This document shows, one piece after another, positions 18,302 to 26,644 of a stretch of DNA of 64,000 nt (position 1 is the first letter of the stretch; each line of letters opens with the position of its first letter). Position numbers and translations under genes: made by a program. A model generated the notes under the pieces. That model did no database searches. It was not told the origin of the DNA and was given only the letters and a program-made list of their open reading frames with translations. This DNA comes from Pontibacter roseus DSM 17521 (GTDB taxonomy: Bacteria > Bacteroidota > Bacteroidia > Cytophagales > Hymenobacteraceae), in NCBI RefSeq assembly GCF_000373265.1, contig NZ_KB890761.1, forward strand, positions 483,389 to 547,388, read 5' to 3'.

Positions 18302-18359
18302 TGTTCTTCTTGGGGCAAAGTAAATTTTCTAAAAGTAAGAATATTTCGGGCAAACTAAG

Positions 18360-18367
18360 TAAATTTG
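18360..18367 (+). promoter_or_regulatory. -7 box upstream of queA
   Basis: TAAATTTG fits TAnnTTTG. It lies about 118 bases upstream of the queA start, leaving a leader that contains three clustered copies of the GGTATA/TATACC word. Confidence 0.45.
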
Positions 18368-18423
18368 CGGCTTGATTTTTTGTTCTTTAGTAGAAAAGCT
18401 TGTATGCTTTTCAGAAGGATTTG

Positions 18424-18448
18424 CAGGTATAGCAACCTGTATACCTGA
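18424..18448. repeat. Clustered, oppositely oriented copies of the AGGTATA/TATACCT word
   Basis: The queA leader holds CAGGTATAG followed about 10 bases later by GTATACCTG, an imperfect inverted pair. A third copy (TTATACC) follows some 20 bases downstream. Similar facing pairs occur at 38841-38859 and 57804-57820. Confidence 0.5.
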
Positions 18449-18484
18449 ACCAGCTAGCACGATTTATACCGTAATATAAAAAGT

Positions 18485-19531
18485 ATGAAATTATCTGAAT
18501 TCAAATTCGAGCTTCCTCCTGAGCTCCTGGCCACCCACCCATCCGCCAACCGTGACGAGTCCCGCATGATGGTGCTGCACCGCAGCACCGGACAGATTGA
18601 GCACAGGGTCTTCAAGGACATCCTGGAGTATTTTGACGAGGGCGACGTGATGGTGGTGAACGACACGAAGGTGTTCCCGGCGCGCCTCTATGGCAATAAG
18701 GAGAAGACCGGAGCCAAGATTGAGGTGTTCCTGCTGCGTGAGCTCAACAAGGACATTCACCTGTGGGACGTGCTGGTAGACCCGGCCCGTAAAATCCGGG
18801 TGGGCAACAAGCTCTACTTTGGCGAAAGCGACCTGGTAGCCGAGGTGATTGACAACACCACTTCCCGTGGCCGCACCATCAAGTTCCTGTTCGACGGGCC
18901 GGATGAGGAGTTCTACAAGACCATCAACGACCTGGGCGAGACCCCGCTTCCGAAGTACATCAAGCGCGAGGCTGAGCCTGAGGACAAGGAGCGCTACCAG
19001 ACCGTGTATGCCAAGAACGTAGGCGCTGTCGCGGCTCCTACTGCCGGCCTGCACTTCACTCGTGAGGTGCTGAAACGTCTGGAAATCAAAGGTGTGGAGG
19101 TGGCTCCGCTGACCCTGCACGTAGGCTTGGGCACGTTCCGCCCGGTGGATGTGGAAGACCTGACCAAGCACAAGATGGACTCTGAGAACTTCATGGTCCC
19201 AGGCGACACGGCTGAACTGGTGAACAAGGCCCTGGACAGCAAGAAGCGCGTGTGCGCCATCGGTACCACTACCATGCGCGCGCTCGAATCATCGGTTTCA
19301 GCTAGCAACCGCCTGAAGCCGAACGAAGGCTGGACAGACCGCTTCATCTTCCCTCCCTACGACTTCAAGATAGCCAACAGCTTGGTGACGAACTTCCACA
19401 TGCCGGAGAGCACACTGCTCATGATGACCGCCGCCTTTGGGGGGTATGACCTGGTGATGAAAGCGTATGAAGAGGCCGTGAAACAGAAATACCGCTTCTT
19501 CAGCTACGGCGACGTGATGCTGATTCTGTAA
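18485..19531 (+). CDS. queA: S-adenosylmethionine:tRNA ribosyltransferase-isomerase
   Basis: A 348-residue cytosolic enzyme that transfers and isomerises the ribose of SAM onto preQ1-modified tRNA to make epoxyqueuosine. Recognisable family segments are the N-terminal [29 protein letters not shown] (near residue 58), [10 protein letters not shown] (near 182) and [11 protein letters not shown] (near 208). Length is normal. No other queuosine genes are nearby. Unlike most genes in this window, the coding sequence appears to hold no copy of GGTATA/TATACC. A terminator follows directly. Confidence 0.96.
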   Translation: MKLSEFKFELPPELLATHPSANRDESRMMVLHRSTGQIEHRVFKDILEYFDEGDVMVVNDTKVFPARLYGNKEKTGAKIEVFLLRELNKDIHLWDVLVDPARKIRVGNKLYFGESDLVAEVIDNTTSRGRTIKFLFDGPDEEFYKTINDLGETPLPKYIKREAEPEDKERYQTVYAKNVGAVAAPTAGLHFTREVLKRLEIKGVEVAPLTLHVGLGTFRPVDVEDLTKHKMDSENFMVPGDTAELVNKALDSKKRVCAIGTTTMRALESSVSASNRLKPNEGWTDRFIFPPYDFKIANSLVTNFHMPESTLLMMTAAFGGYDLVMKAYEEAVKQKYRFFSYGDVMLIL

Positions 19532-19554
19532 TCCACAGCTAGACAGATTTTTTG

Positions 19555-19588
19555 AAAGCCCCGGCTCCTGGAGTCGGGGCTTTTCGTT
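19555..19588 (+). terminator. Rho-independent terminator after queA
   Basis: A 9-bp stem AAAGCCCCG/CGGGGCTTT enclosing an inner CTCC/GGAG pairing, followed by a T-rich tail. Confidence 0.88.
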
Positions 19589-19622
19589 TTATTTGCAAAG
19601 GTATACCTAACTCATCAGCACC

Positions 19623-20252
19623 ATGACAGGCCCTAACCCTAATACCCTCCATCCGCTGCCACACCACCAGAAGCTGGTGTTCCTGAAGAACATCATCCGG
19701 AACCCGAACATCATCGTGGGGGATTATACCTACTACGATGACCTGGAGGATCCGCACAACTTTGAGAAGAACGTGCTGTACCACTTCGACTTCATCGGCG
19801 ACAAGCTGCGTATTGGCAGGTTCTGCGCTATCGCCTCCGGTGCTAAGTTCATCATGAACGGCGGCAACCATGAAACAGCGCCCATCTCGTCCTACCCCTT
19901 CGCCATCTTCGGCAACGGTTGGGAGAAGATAAACGATGGCGCAGCCTACCCGCACAAAGGCGATACGGTGGTGGAAAACGACGTCTGGATAGGGTATGAG
20001 GCGGTCCTGATGCCGGGTGTGAGAATCGGGAATGGAGCCATAGTGGCCACAAAAGCGGTGGTAACCAAAGACGTGCCGGACTATGCCATTGTAGCGGGCA
20101 ACCCGGCACAGGTAGTGAAGATGCGCTTTGCTCCGGATAAGGTGGAAAAGCTGCTGCAGATTGCCTGGTGGGATTGGGCGCCCGAAAAAATCAGTCGTAA
20201 CCTGGAGACCATCCACGCCGCGGATGTGGAGGCGCTGGCAAGGTGCCGGTAG
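19623..20252 (+). CDS. CatB-related O-acetyltransferase
   Basis: A 209-residue left-handed beta-helix enzyme of the xenobiotic acetyltransferase (Vat/CatB) family. It has the catalytic His loop GGNHETAPISSYPF (near residue 80), the insertion before the helix, and hexapeptide repeats (VVENDVWIGYEAVLMPGVRIGNGAIVATKAVVTKDV, about 118-153) that form the acetyl-CoA-binding trimer interface. Members acetylate chloramphenicol or streptogramins, but most chromosomal ones act on unknown sugars or metabolites. Nothing in the context (queA, ispD) indicates drug resistance, so I make no resistance call. Confidence 0.87.
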   Translation: MTGPNPNTLHPLPHHQKLVFLKNIIRNPNIIVGDYTYYDDLEDPHNFEKNVLYHFDFIGDKLRIGRFCAIASGAKFIMNGGNHETAPISSYPFAIFGNGWEKINDGAAYPHKGDTVVENDVWIGYEAVLMPGVRIGNGAIVATKAVVTKDVPDYAIVAGNPAQVVKMRFAPDKVEKLLQIAWWDWAPEKISRNLETIHAADVEALARCR

Positions 20253-20268
20253 TGTGAGCCGCTATACC

Positions 20269-20276
20269 TATCTTTG
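20269..20276 (+). promoter_or_regulatory. -7 box for ispD
   Basis: TATCTTTG matches TAnnTTTG. It overlaps the end of a TATACCT word and lies about 33 bases before the ispD ATG. A -33 element is not obvious. Confidence 0.5.
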
Positions 20277-20309
20277 CAGCGAGTCCTATACCTGTCGCAC
20301 CGTTACAAC

Positions 20310-20993
20310 ATGAACCAAAGCTTACAACAATACGCCATCATCGTGGCAGGCGGCACCGGCAGCCGCATGCAGCGCGACCTGCCCAAGCAGTTCCTCGAAC
20401 TGGCGGGTAAGCCCATCTTAATGCACACCATTGAGCGCTTCTACCGGTTCAACCCCAACATACGAATCATCGTGGTACTGCCGCAGGACCAATTGCAGGT
20501 ATGGAAGGAGCTCTGCAAGCAGCATGCTTTCAAGATTTTCCATATGGTGGTTCCAGGCGGGAGCACCCGCTTCGGCTCCGTGAAGAATGGTTTGGGTCAT
20601 GTGTATGGTGAGGCACTAGTGGCGGTGCACGACGGCGTACGTCCTTTTGTATCAACAGGCATCATAGACGCGGCTTTCAAGACGGCTGAGGAGCAAGGAG
20701 CCGCCGTAGTGGCCGTCTCGCTCAAAGATTCCATTCGGGAGCTCACAGGGCAGGGAAGCCGCGCTGTGCCAAGGGCCAACTACAAGCTGGTGCAGACGCC
20801 CCAATGCTTTAAGGCAAGCCTGCTGCGCCGGGCTTACGAGCAGCAGGAGCAGGACTTCTTCACAGACGATGCTTCGGTGGTGGAGCAGCTCGGAGAAGGT
20901 ATAGCACTGGTGGAGGGCAGCTACAGCAACATCAAAATCACCACCCCCGAGGACCTGCTGCTGGCCGAAGTGCTGGTGAAGCAGGAGCTATAG
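20310..20993 (+). CDS. ispD: 2-C-methyl-D-erythritol 4-phosphate cytidylyltransferase
   Basis: A 227-residue enzyme of the non-mevalonate isoprenoid pathway that joins CTP and methylerythritol phosphate. The nucleotide-binding loop AGGTGSRMQRDLPKQF begins near residue 12, with GGSTRFGSVKNGL (near 83), HDGVRPF (near 105) and NIKITTPEDLLLAE at the C-terminus. The start is taken at MNQSLQQYAII; an upstream in-frame ATG lies on top of the promoter box. It converges with the ABC ATPase gene, and the two coding ends overlap by 6 bases. Confidence 0.95.
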   Translation: MNQSLQQYAIIVAGGTGSRMQRDLPKQFLELAGKPILMHTIERFYRFNPNIRIIVVLPQDQLQVWKELCKQHAFKIFHMVVPGGSTRFGSVKNGLGHVYGEALVAVHDGVRPFVSTGIIDAAFKTAEEQGAAVVAVSLKDSIRELTGQGSRAVPRANYKLVQTPQCFKASLLRRAYEQQEQDFFTDDASVVEQLGEGIALVEGSYSNIKITTPEDLLLAEVLVKQEL

Positions 20994-21710
20994 TTTTGGC
21001 CTTCCTGCCTCCAGGAATTCCTGGTTCTCGTGCACGGCGTCCGGTGTGATGGGCTCCAGGTAGGGGGCCGGTTTGCTTAGGTTGAGCAAGAAGCCCTGCA
21101 GGGGCAGCAGGTTGTGGAGGTCATGTGTTATGCAGAACACCGTCTTGCCTTTTTGCTGCACCCATTCTTGCAACAGGTGGAATACCTGCTTCTTGTAATA
21201 GACGTCTAGCTGCTGCGTCGGTTCATCGAGCAGTACGGTGTCGGCATCCTGCAGCATAAGCTGCGCCAGCCACACCAGTTGCTGTTCTCCTCCTGACAAG
21301 GTCGTGAAATCCTGCTCCCGCAGGTGGGTAAGCTCCAGCTGCTCCAGTATGGTCGCGGCCAGGGTATAGTCTTCAGAGCTGTAGTTGTCAAAAAAGCGCT
21401 TCTTACGGAACAGGCCCATCACAACCAGGTCGTGCACCTTGATGGGAAAGGAAACGATGTTTTTCTGGGGCAGGTAGGAGAGGAGGCCCGTGGCGGCGGC
21501 GTTGTGGGTATGGCGCAAATCCTGCTGCTGCACCAGTATCTGGCCCTGATAGGCTACCTTCTGCTGAAAAGCTTTGAAGAAAGTGGTTTTGCCAGCACCG
21601 TTGTGCCCGATGATGGCTACAAAGGAGGGGGCAGGTATGGAAAAAGAAAGGTTGCGAATCAGAACACGTTGTTCGTAACCCGCAACCAGATTTTTTACTT
21701 CAACAATCAA
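20988..21710 (-). CDS. Orphan ABC transporter ATP-binding protein (FecE/BtuD-like)
   Basis: A 240-residue single ABC domain: Walker A GHNGAGKTTF (near residue 35), Q-loop LPQKN (near 81), signature LSGGEQQLVWLAQ (near 138), Walker B VLLDEPTQQLD (near 158) and switch His ITHD (near 195). The order and the LVVMGLFRKKRFF segment resemble ATPases of iron-siderophore, cobalamin or zinc importers. No permease or binding-protein gene is adjacent, so partners must be elsewhere. It shares a 6-base convergent overlap with ispD. Confidence 0.85.
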   Translation of the reverse strand: MIVEVKNLVAGYEQRVLIRNLSFSIPAPSFVAIIGHNGAGKTTFFKAFQQKVAYQGQILVQQQDLRHTHNAAATGLLSYLPQKNIVSFPIKVHDLVVMGLFRKKRFFDNYSSEDYTLAATILEQLELTHLREQDFTTLSGGEQQLVWLAQLMLQDADTVLLDEPTQQLDVYYKKQVFHLLQEWVQQKGKTVFCITHDLHNLLPLQGFLLNLSKPAPYLEPITPDAVHENQEFLEAGRPKL

Positions 21711-21720
21711 TGTTATGCTT

Positions 21721-21788
21721 AATTAGAAATCAGAAATTCAAAACTAGGAATGTGGGTGCCATTCAAGAGCGATTTCTGATTTCTAATT
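21721..21788. repeat. 17-bp inverted repeat with 34-base loop; includes dispersed repeat copy 2
   Basis: The left arm AATTAGAAATCAGAAAT and the right arm ATTTCTGATTTCTAATT are exact complements. The right arm belongs to the 21-base string shared with the gap after rpoN. It lies between the ABC ATPase and DUF2795 genes. No T run follows; the function is unknown. Confidence 0.65.
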
Positions 21789-21806
21789 CATAATCCTTAC
21801 TTAGCC

Positions 21807-22028
21807 TTAGTACTCGTCTTCGTTGAACATGAAGTCTTCTTTGGTAGGATAGTCCGGCCAAATCTCCTCAATGTTCTCATACGGCTGTCCGTCGTCTTCC
21901 AGGGCCTGCAGGTTCTCTACAACCTCCATCGGAGCGCCTGAGCGAATAGAGTAGTCAATCAATTCGTCTTTAGTAGCTGGCCAGGGTGCATCCTCCAGGT
22001 ATGAAGCTAATTCCAGTGTCCAATACAT
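21807..22028 (-). CDS. DUF2795 family small acidic protein
   Basis: A 73-residue protein with the DUF2795 core (SYLEDAPWPATKDELIDYSIRSGAP, residues of about 9-33), a predicted small helical fold, and an acidic C-terminal tail (YENIEEIWPDYPTKEDFMFNEDEY). It is conserved in Bacteroidota at this length and its role is unknown. A good -7 promoter box lies about 43 bases upstream, so it is probably expressed on its own. Confidence 0.85.
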   Translation of the reverse strand: MYWTLELASYLEDAPWPATKDELIDYSIRSGAPMEVVENLQALEDDGQPYENIEEIWPDYPTKEDFMFNEDEY

Positions 22029-22070
22029 AGTATGTTTCTCCTTAACTTAATGCTTTTAAAAAATGGTTTG

Positions 22071-22098
22071 CAAAAGTATAAATAAATACACAAACAAA
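22071..22098 (-). promoter_or_regulatory. Promoter for the DUF2795 gene
   Basis: On the minus strand TACTTTTG matches TAnnTTTG, with a TTTG 16 bases upstream in an AT-rich tract. The box is about 43 bases before the ATG. Confidence 0.55.
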
Positions 22099-22234
22099 AA
22101 TTTTCAAGCGATATTTATTGCTTTTTATATCTGTTTTTACCAAAACAACGCAAACAGGTTACAAATGTTCAAGAAGGGGTAAGTTTTTTTGAACCTGTTC
22201 GAGTCTCACAAACGGCTTCTGCTGCTTTGTATGT

Positions 22235-22282
22235 AAATATAGACCGCGCCTGCCGCATAAGCAACAGGCGCGGTCTATATTT
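22235..22282. terminator. 18-bp hairpin, probable terminator of the DUF349 gene
   Basis: The arms, running from AAATATAGACC to its complement, pair perfectly over 18 bp with a 12-base loop. On the minus strand the hairpin follows the DUF349 stop by about 20 bases; the downstream T tract is weak. Confidence 0.7.
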
Positions 22283-22302
22283 ATATAAGTAAATTGTTAT
22301 AT

Positions 22303-23616
22303 TTATTTACTGCTGGTGCTCAACTGCCCCTGGAACATCTCAATCAAATCCTGCTTGGTTTTGATTTTACGGTTGAAGTTCCGGATTTTGCCCTGCAGCA
22401 TGCTTCTGAAAGCATCGTTGCTTGGCGCATCGCTCAGCTTGCCCAGGTTTGTCTCCAATACCTCCAGTTCCTGCCTGTCCGACTTGATGAAGTCTCTCAG
22501 CGCGTTGATGCGCGCGTGCAGCCCATCCTCGTCGCTGTAGGTCTCGTTGGAGCTCTGCTGGCGCTTGCGGATGTAGTGCTCCAGGCTACTCATCTCAAAC
22601 ACGCGGTCGCAGGCTTTGATGAAGCGCTCCCAAACGGCATCAGATACGTCGGGTCGAACTGGGCCTACTTTCTTCCACTCAGCCTGCAGCTCCTTGGCGC
22701 GCCGTACGGCATCGTTCAGGCTGTTGTGCTGGAGCAGTTGCTCGGCCTGGCTCACCAGGTCCTGCTTTTTCTCCAGGTTCACTTCATAGTACTTGTCTTT
22801 CGACTCCGTCTTCTCATTCGTGATTTTAACCTTCAGGCGCTCAAAAAAGTGGTTATGCGCCTTTCGGAAGTCTGTCCAGAGCTTGTTGGTGGTGGCGCGG
22901 GGCAATGAGCCGCCAATCTGCTTCCACTGGTTCTGCAGCTCCTTCAGCTTGGCAGTAGTCGCCTCCCAATCTTCGGAGTTCTGCAGGGCCACCGACCGCT
23001 GGATGAGGTCCTTGTACCGCTCATAGGTGCGGTTCTGCATCTGCTTCTTGTCGTTGAAGAACGATTTCTTGCGCTCAAAGAACCCTTCCAGCGCGGCTTT
23101 GAAGCGTTCTTCAATCTCATCGGTCAGTTCCTTCTCTACAGGGCCGGTCTTAATCCAGGTGGCGCGCAGGTCCTTCATCTTGTCAGAGGTTTCCTTCCAC
23201 TCCACACTGTCCTGCAGCGCCTCCGCCTCCTGTATCAGGCCAATCTTGGTGCTCAGGTTCTTCTCGCGGTTCTGCCGGATGGTCTCGTTTATCTCTTCTT
23301 CCGCTTGGCTCAGGGTATGGTATATCTCCTCAAAGTTCCCCAGAGCGTCGTAGTTCCCTACCTGTTCCTTCATGTGCAGCACTTTCATCAGGAAAGAGCC
23401 TTTGTTTTCAGAGGTTGCGATGCGCTCCAGCAGGTTGTTCACCTTCTCGCGGAACATATCGAAACGCTTAGCGAAGTATACCAGCGAGTCTTCTTCTGAT
23501 TCTTTTACCTCGCCCACCCTTCTATCGGGGTAGTTCATAAAAGCCTTTAACCATACTTGCTGGTCCTGAATGAAGCCATACTTTCTGGCTTCTTCCAATT
23601 GTTCGTTGTTTTCCAT
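22303..23616 (-). CDS. DUF349 domain-containing coiled-coil protein
   Basis: A 437-residue protein made of repeated DUF349 units of about 70-75 residues, seen as recurring W-KELQ-xWKxIG/GPV patterns (WKETSDKMKDLRATWIKTGPV, WEATTAKLKELQNQWKQIG, AKELQAEWKKVGPVRPD). The sequence is mostly charged helix and likely extended coiled coil. No catalytic motif is visible. Members are common in Bacteroidota and their function is unknown. It is divergent from ettA across a 380-base region. Confidence 0.88.
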   Translation of the reverse strand: MENNEQLEEARKYGFIQDQQVWLKAFMNYPDRRVGEVKESEEDSLVYFAKRFDMFREKVNNLLERIATSENKGSFLMKVLHMKEQVGNYDALGNFEEIYHTLSQAEEEINETIRQNREKNLSTKIGLIQEAEALQDSVEWKETSDKMKDLRATWIKTGPVEKELTDEIEERFKAALEGFFERKKSFFNDKKQMQNRTYERYKDLIQRSVALQNSEDWEATTAKLKELQNQWKQIGGSLPRATTNKLWTDFRKAHNHFFERLKVKITNEKTESKDKYYEVNLEKKQDLVSQAEQLLQHNSLNDAVRRAKELQAEWKKVGPVRPDVSDAVWERFIKACDRVFEMSSLEHYIRKRQQSSNETYSDEDGLHARINALRDFIKSDRQELEVLETNLGKLSDAPSNDAFRSMLQGKIRNFNRKIKTKQDLIEMFQGQLSTSSK

Positions 23617-23996
23617 TCAAGGATCGGGTTATAATCGGGACATAATAGGGAGAACAGGCGCAAAAATTCAAACTAACCTTAGCATACGCAAGTTAGGTAG
23701 CAGCGTTTGTTTTGCTGTTTTGGTGCTCTGGCGCCCCAAGCAGCAAACGAAACGTAGCCGTCTAAACTGGTGCTGAAATAAGTCGGTGCGTACTTCTCCC
23801 ATACAGTTTTTCTACAAGTTTAATGATTTCAAAGCACTTTTGTGAAGCATAAATGAATGAATTTTTCCGATATTTGTAATTAGAGGCATAATATCCGGCC
23901 AATTGTACCTGCAGCCGCCGCAGGGGCCGGTTTATACCCTTCATAAGCATGTAAGAATAGCTGCCCGGTGCAGCGAACTAACCGATATAGAGCGAT
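23617..23996. other. 380-base divergent intergenic region with a structured segment
   Basis: It separates the DUF349 gene from ettA. Bases 23710-23757 can fold into an imperfect long hairpin: outer arms CGTTTGTTTTGCTG and CAGCAAACGAAACG pair at 12 of 14 positions, and TTGG/CCAA pair within. A GATATTTG near 23869, resembling weak -7 boxes seen elsewhere here, could serve ettA. I see no open frame with protein-like composition. Confidence 0.4.
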
Positions 23997-25667
23997 ATGA
24001 GCAACGAAACCATCATTTTTTCCATGGCTGGGGTCAGCAAGATTTACCCCCCTCAGAAGCAAGTACTGAAGAACATCTACCTGTCATTTTTCTACGGCGC
24101 CAAAATTGGCGTGCTGGGCCTCAACGGCTCAGGTAAGTCGAGCCTGCTCAAAATCATAGCCGGCGTGGACAAGGAAATCCGTGGCGAAGTGGTGTGGTCG
24201 CCGGGCTATACCGTGGGCTACCTGGAGCAGGAGCCGCAGCTGGACCCGACCAAGACCGTGCGCGAGGTGGTCGAAGAAGGCGTGAGCGAGGTGGTGGCCC
24301 TGCTGCGGGAGTTCGACGAAATCAACATGAAGTTTGCCGAGGAGATGACCGACGATGAGATGAACAAGCTCATCGAGCGCCAGGGAATGGTGCAGGAGAA
24401 GCTGGACCAGCACAACGCCTGGGAACTCGACAACCGACTGGAGCGCGCCATGGATGCATTGCGCACCCCACCCGAAGATGCCATCATCGGCAACCTGTCG
24501 GGTGGTGAGAAGCGCCGCGTGGCCCTGTGCCGCCTTCTGCTGCAGGAGCCGGACGTGCTGCTGCTCGACGAACCTACCAACCACTTGGATGCCGAGTCGG
24601 TGGACTGGCTGGAGCAACACCTGCAGCACTACAAGGGAACCGTGATTGCCGTAACCCACGACCGCTACTTCTTGGACAATGTGGCGGGTTGGATACTGGA
24701 GCTGGACCGTGGCGAGGGTATACCTTGGAAGGGCAACTACAGCAGCTGGCTGGAGCAGAAGGCTGCTCGCTTGGCCAAAGAAGAGAAGACAGAGAGCAAG
24801 CGCCAGAAAACCCTGCAGCGCGAGTTGGAGTGGGTGCGTATGGCTCCGAAGGCCCGTCACGCCAAATCCAAGGCGCGTATCAGCCAGTATGATAAGCTAG
24901 CCGGAGAAGAAGCCGCCAAGAAAGAGGCAAAGCTGGAGCTTTTCATACCTGATGGTCCGCGCCTGGGAGCGCAGGTCATTGAGGCGCACAACATCAGCAA
25001 GGCCTATGGTGACAAGCTGCTGTTCGAGAACCTGAACTTCGCCCTGCCGCAAGGCGGCATCGTGGGCATCATTGGGCCGAACGGCGCTGGTAAGACAACG
25101 CTTTTCAAACTAATAACAGGCCAGGAGAAACCTGATGCCGGTGAGTTTGTGGTAGGCTCTACCGTTCAGATATCTTACGTGGACCAGGAGCACGCCAACC
25201 TGGACCCGAACAAAACCGTGTTTGAGGTGATTTCCGGGGGAACGGAGCACATGCTGATGGCCGGACGCCAGATTGTTTCCCGCGCCTATGTGAGCAAGTT
25301 CAACTTCTCGGGCGGAGACCAGGAGAAGAAAGTGGAGAAGCTGTCGGGTGGTGAGCGCAACCGCGTGCACCTGGCCATGACGCTGAAAGAAGGCGGCAAC
25401 CTCCTGCTGCTCGACGAACCGACCAACGACCTGGATGTGAATGCTATCCGGGCGCTGGAGGACGCGCTGGAGAGCTTTGCCGGCTGCGCCGTAATTATCT
25501 CCCACGACCGCTGGTTCCTGGACCGTATCTGCACACACATCCTGGCTTTTGAAGGAGACTCACAGGTATACTGGTTCGAGGGCAATTATACCGATTACGA
25601 GGAAAACAAGAAGAAGCGCATGGGCGATGTGGAGCCGAAGCGCATACGATATAAAAAACTGGTGTAG
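23997..25667 (+). CDS. ettA: Energy-dependent translational throttle protein EttA
   Basis: A 556-residue ABC-F ATPase that binds the ribosomal E site and gates the first elongation step according to ATP level. Two ABC domains are present: Walker [14 protein letters not shown] (near residue 41) and [13 protein letters not shown] (near 361), signatures [13 protein letters not shown] (near 169) and [12 protein letters not shown] (near 456), and DEPTNHLD / DEPTNDLD Walker B segments. The arm and linker regions match the EttA length class (about 555). It has no membrane domain, as expected. It carries several copies of the GGTATA/TATACC word and ends at a strong terminator. Confidence 0.95.
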   Translation: MSNETIIFSMAGVSKIYPPQKQVLKNIYLSFFYGAKIGVLGLNGSGKSSLLKIIAGVDKEIRGEVVWSPGYTVGYLEQEPQLDPTKTVREVVEEGVSEVVALLREFDEINMKFAEEMTDDEMNKLIERQGMVQEKLDQHNAWELDNRLERAMDALRTPPEDAIIGNLSGGEKRRVALCRLLLQEPDVLLLDEPTNHLDAESVDWLEQHLQHYKGTVIAVTHDRYFLDNVAGWILELDRGEGIPWKGNYSSWLEQKAARLAKEEKTESKRQKTLQRELEWVRMAPKARHAKSKARISQYDKLAGEEAAKKEAKLELFIPDGPRLGAQVIEAHNISKAYGDKLLFENLNFALPQGGIVGIIGPNGAGKTTLFKLITGQEKPDAGEFVVGSTVQISYVDQEHANLDPNKTVFEVISGGTEHMLMAGRQIVSRAYVSKFNFSGGDQEKKVEKLSGGERNRVHLAMTLKEGGNLLLLDEPTNDLDVNAIRALEDALESFAGCAVIISHDRWFLDRICTHILAFEGDSQVYWFEGNYTDYEENKKKRMGDVEPKRIRYKKLV

Positions 25668-26059
25668 TGTAAAACCTTATACTTTCATCCAAAAGCCCCC
25701 GTCGCCTAACCTGGTCGGCGGGGGCTTTTGGATTTGTAAGGCTATGTTTTTGACTTTCTGCGGGTTGCTGCATACTGTGCGTAGCGAAAAATTATAATGA
25801 TGAATTATTCCGTGAACGATTTGCTTTTTTGTACTGTTCTGGCAAATAGCTGGTTGTAGTATAACAGGATGCGCTAACGTAAGCAGAGGCTGGTTATTGT
25901 GCAGATAAATGAAAATAATATACCAAAATTTGTATATAATATTTATTTAATATTTATTTGTGTCATCCGCCTCCCTGTATACAGGTTTATCTATGGAAAT
26001 GAATTTTTCTGATGCTTATCAACCAATTCTAACCTTAACCATAAACCTTTCTAAACATC
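25668..26059. other. AT-rich intergenic region before the first microprotein
   Basis: After the ettA terminator the sequence becomes AT-rich (about 25900-25960), with a TTTG at 25929-25932 and TATTTG about 22 bases later, a plausible but imperfect promoter. A 28-codon frame (25993-26079, MEMNFSDAYQ...) overlaps the start of the first microprotein out of frame and could be a leader peptide or chance. Confidence 0.4.
25689..25731 (+). terminator. Rho-independent terminator after ettA
   Basis: A 13-bp stem CCAAAAGCCCCCG/CGGGGGCTTTTGG with a loop of about 17 bases. Confidence 0.9.
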
Positions 26060-26161
26060 ATGAAAAAATTTACTCTTAACAATTCTTCTGCTTATGCGAT
26101 TGTTGCCATTTACTTTATCGCTTGCAGTGCTGTCAGCAGTTTTCTGGTAACGATAGCGTAA
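26060..26161 (+). CDS. Microprotein A: 33-residue single-pass membrane peptide
   Basis: A small frame, MKKFTLNNSSAYAIVAIY... and onward, encodes a short polar N-terminus and one hydrophobic helix (residues of about 11-33). I recognise no family. Support comes from a paralogue 300 bases downstream with the same layout (MKK, Asn near residue 7, AY, IV, YF, S at matching places), and from the strong terminator 21 bases behind the stop. It would be anchored in the inner membrane. Codon use is AT-richer than in neighbouring genes. Alternative: a leader peptide of an attenuator, but no gene follows in the same transcript. Confidence 0.6.
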   Translation: MKKFTLNNSSAYAIVAIYFIACSAVSSFLVTIA

Positions 26162-26474
26162 GTAGTCTGCAATACCATTTTAAAGGGGCGGCACTTGATG
26201 AGTGCCGCCCCTTTCTTTTTTCGGTTCCGTGCAAGGGCATCAGGCCGGAATGTGTTTGGGAGGCAGCAAAGCAGCGCGCTGCCTATCCTATTTTGGATAG
26301 GCTTAATTGATTGCTTCTCAGCTAAAAGAGAGGTTTAGAAGGCTGATGGTCACACCTATTGGTGAGACTTTGCTGGCTGTGAAGCCAACATATTACAATG
26401 CTTTTCGTAAAATATTAATACAATGACAGCCAAAGGTATAGTAGTGTTGTTTAATTTATAAAAGGTTGTCAGTC
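26162..26474. other. Spacer between the two microprotein genes
   Basis: It holds the first terminator, then about 240 bases without a convincing frame. One copy of the GGTATA word lies about 40 bases before the second microprotein. No clear promoter box was found. Confidence 0.4.
26182..26221 (+). terminator. Rho-independent terminator after microprotein A
   Basis: A perfect 14-bp stem AAAGGGGCGGCACT/AGTGCCGCCCCTTT with a 5-base loop and a T-rich tail. Confidence 0.92.
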
Positions 26475-26570
26475 ATGAAAAAACTTTACTATAATGATGA
26501 TGCTCTTGCCTACATTGTGATTGCAGGCTACTTCGCCGTTGTCAGCGTGATTGCTGTTGTAGTAGGATAG
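26475..26570 (+). CDS. Microprotein B: 31-residue single-pass membrane peptide
   Basis: The frame MKKLYYNDDALAYIVIAGYF... encodes an N-terminal polar patch and one hydrophobic helix to the C-terminus (ending VVVG). It aligns with microprotein A without gaps except one residue: MKK at the start, N near 7, then AY-IV-YF and S. It is followed by its own terminator. The repeated gene-terminator unit argues for two independently expressed copies of one small family. No function can be assigned. Confidence 0.6.
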   Translation: MKKLYYNDDALAYIVIAGYFAVVSVIAVVVG

Positions 26571-26589
26571 GTTGCAGTTGTTGAAAAGA

Positions 26590-26621
26590 AAAAAGGCCAT
26601 ACCCTGAGGTATGGCCTTTTT
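26590..26621. terminator. Terminator after microprotein B, probably shared with the serine hydrolase gene
   Basis: A perfect 14-bp stem AAAAAGGCCATACC/GGTATGGCCTTTTT with a 4-base loop; both strands end in T runs. The stem contains a GGTAT half-word. Confidence 0.9.
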
Positions 26622-26644
26622 GTTTATAGGCTGCACTAGCTCGT

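Noticed and set aside
19596..19603. TACCTTTG on the minus strand after queA, a perfect -7 box
   Set aside because: It would read antisense into the 3' end of queA and no gene is present on that strand. It overlaps the abundant GGTATACC word and is probably coincidental.
19623..20252. Antibiotic resistance acetyltransferase (chloramphenicol or streptogramin type)
   Set aside because: Only the family fold supports it. The chromosomal context and lack of mobile DNA give no reason for a resistance call.
22189..22206. A TTCGAGTC string that resembles the T-loop of a tRNA
   Set aside because: The flanking bases do not pair into a T-stem, and no acceptor, D or anticodon stems are found around it. 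I find no tRNA in the window.
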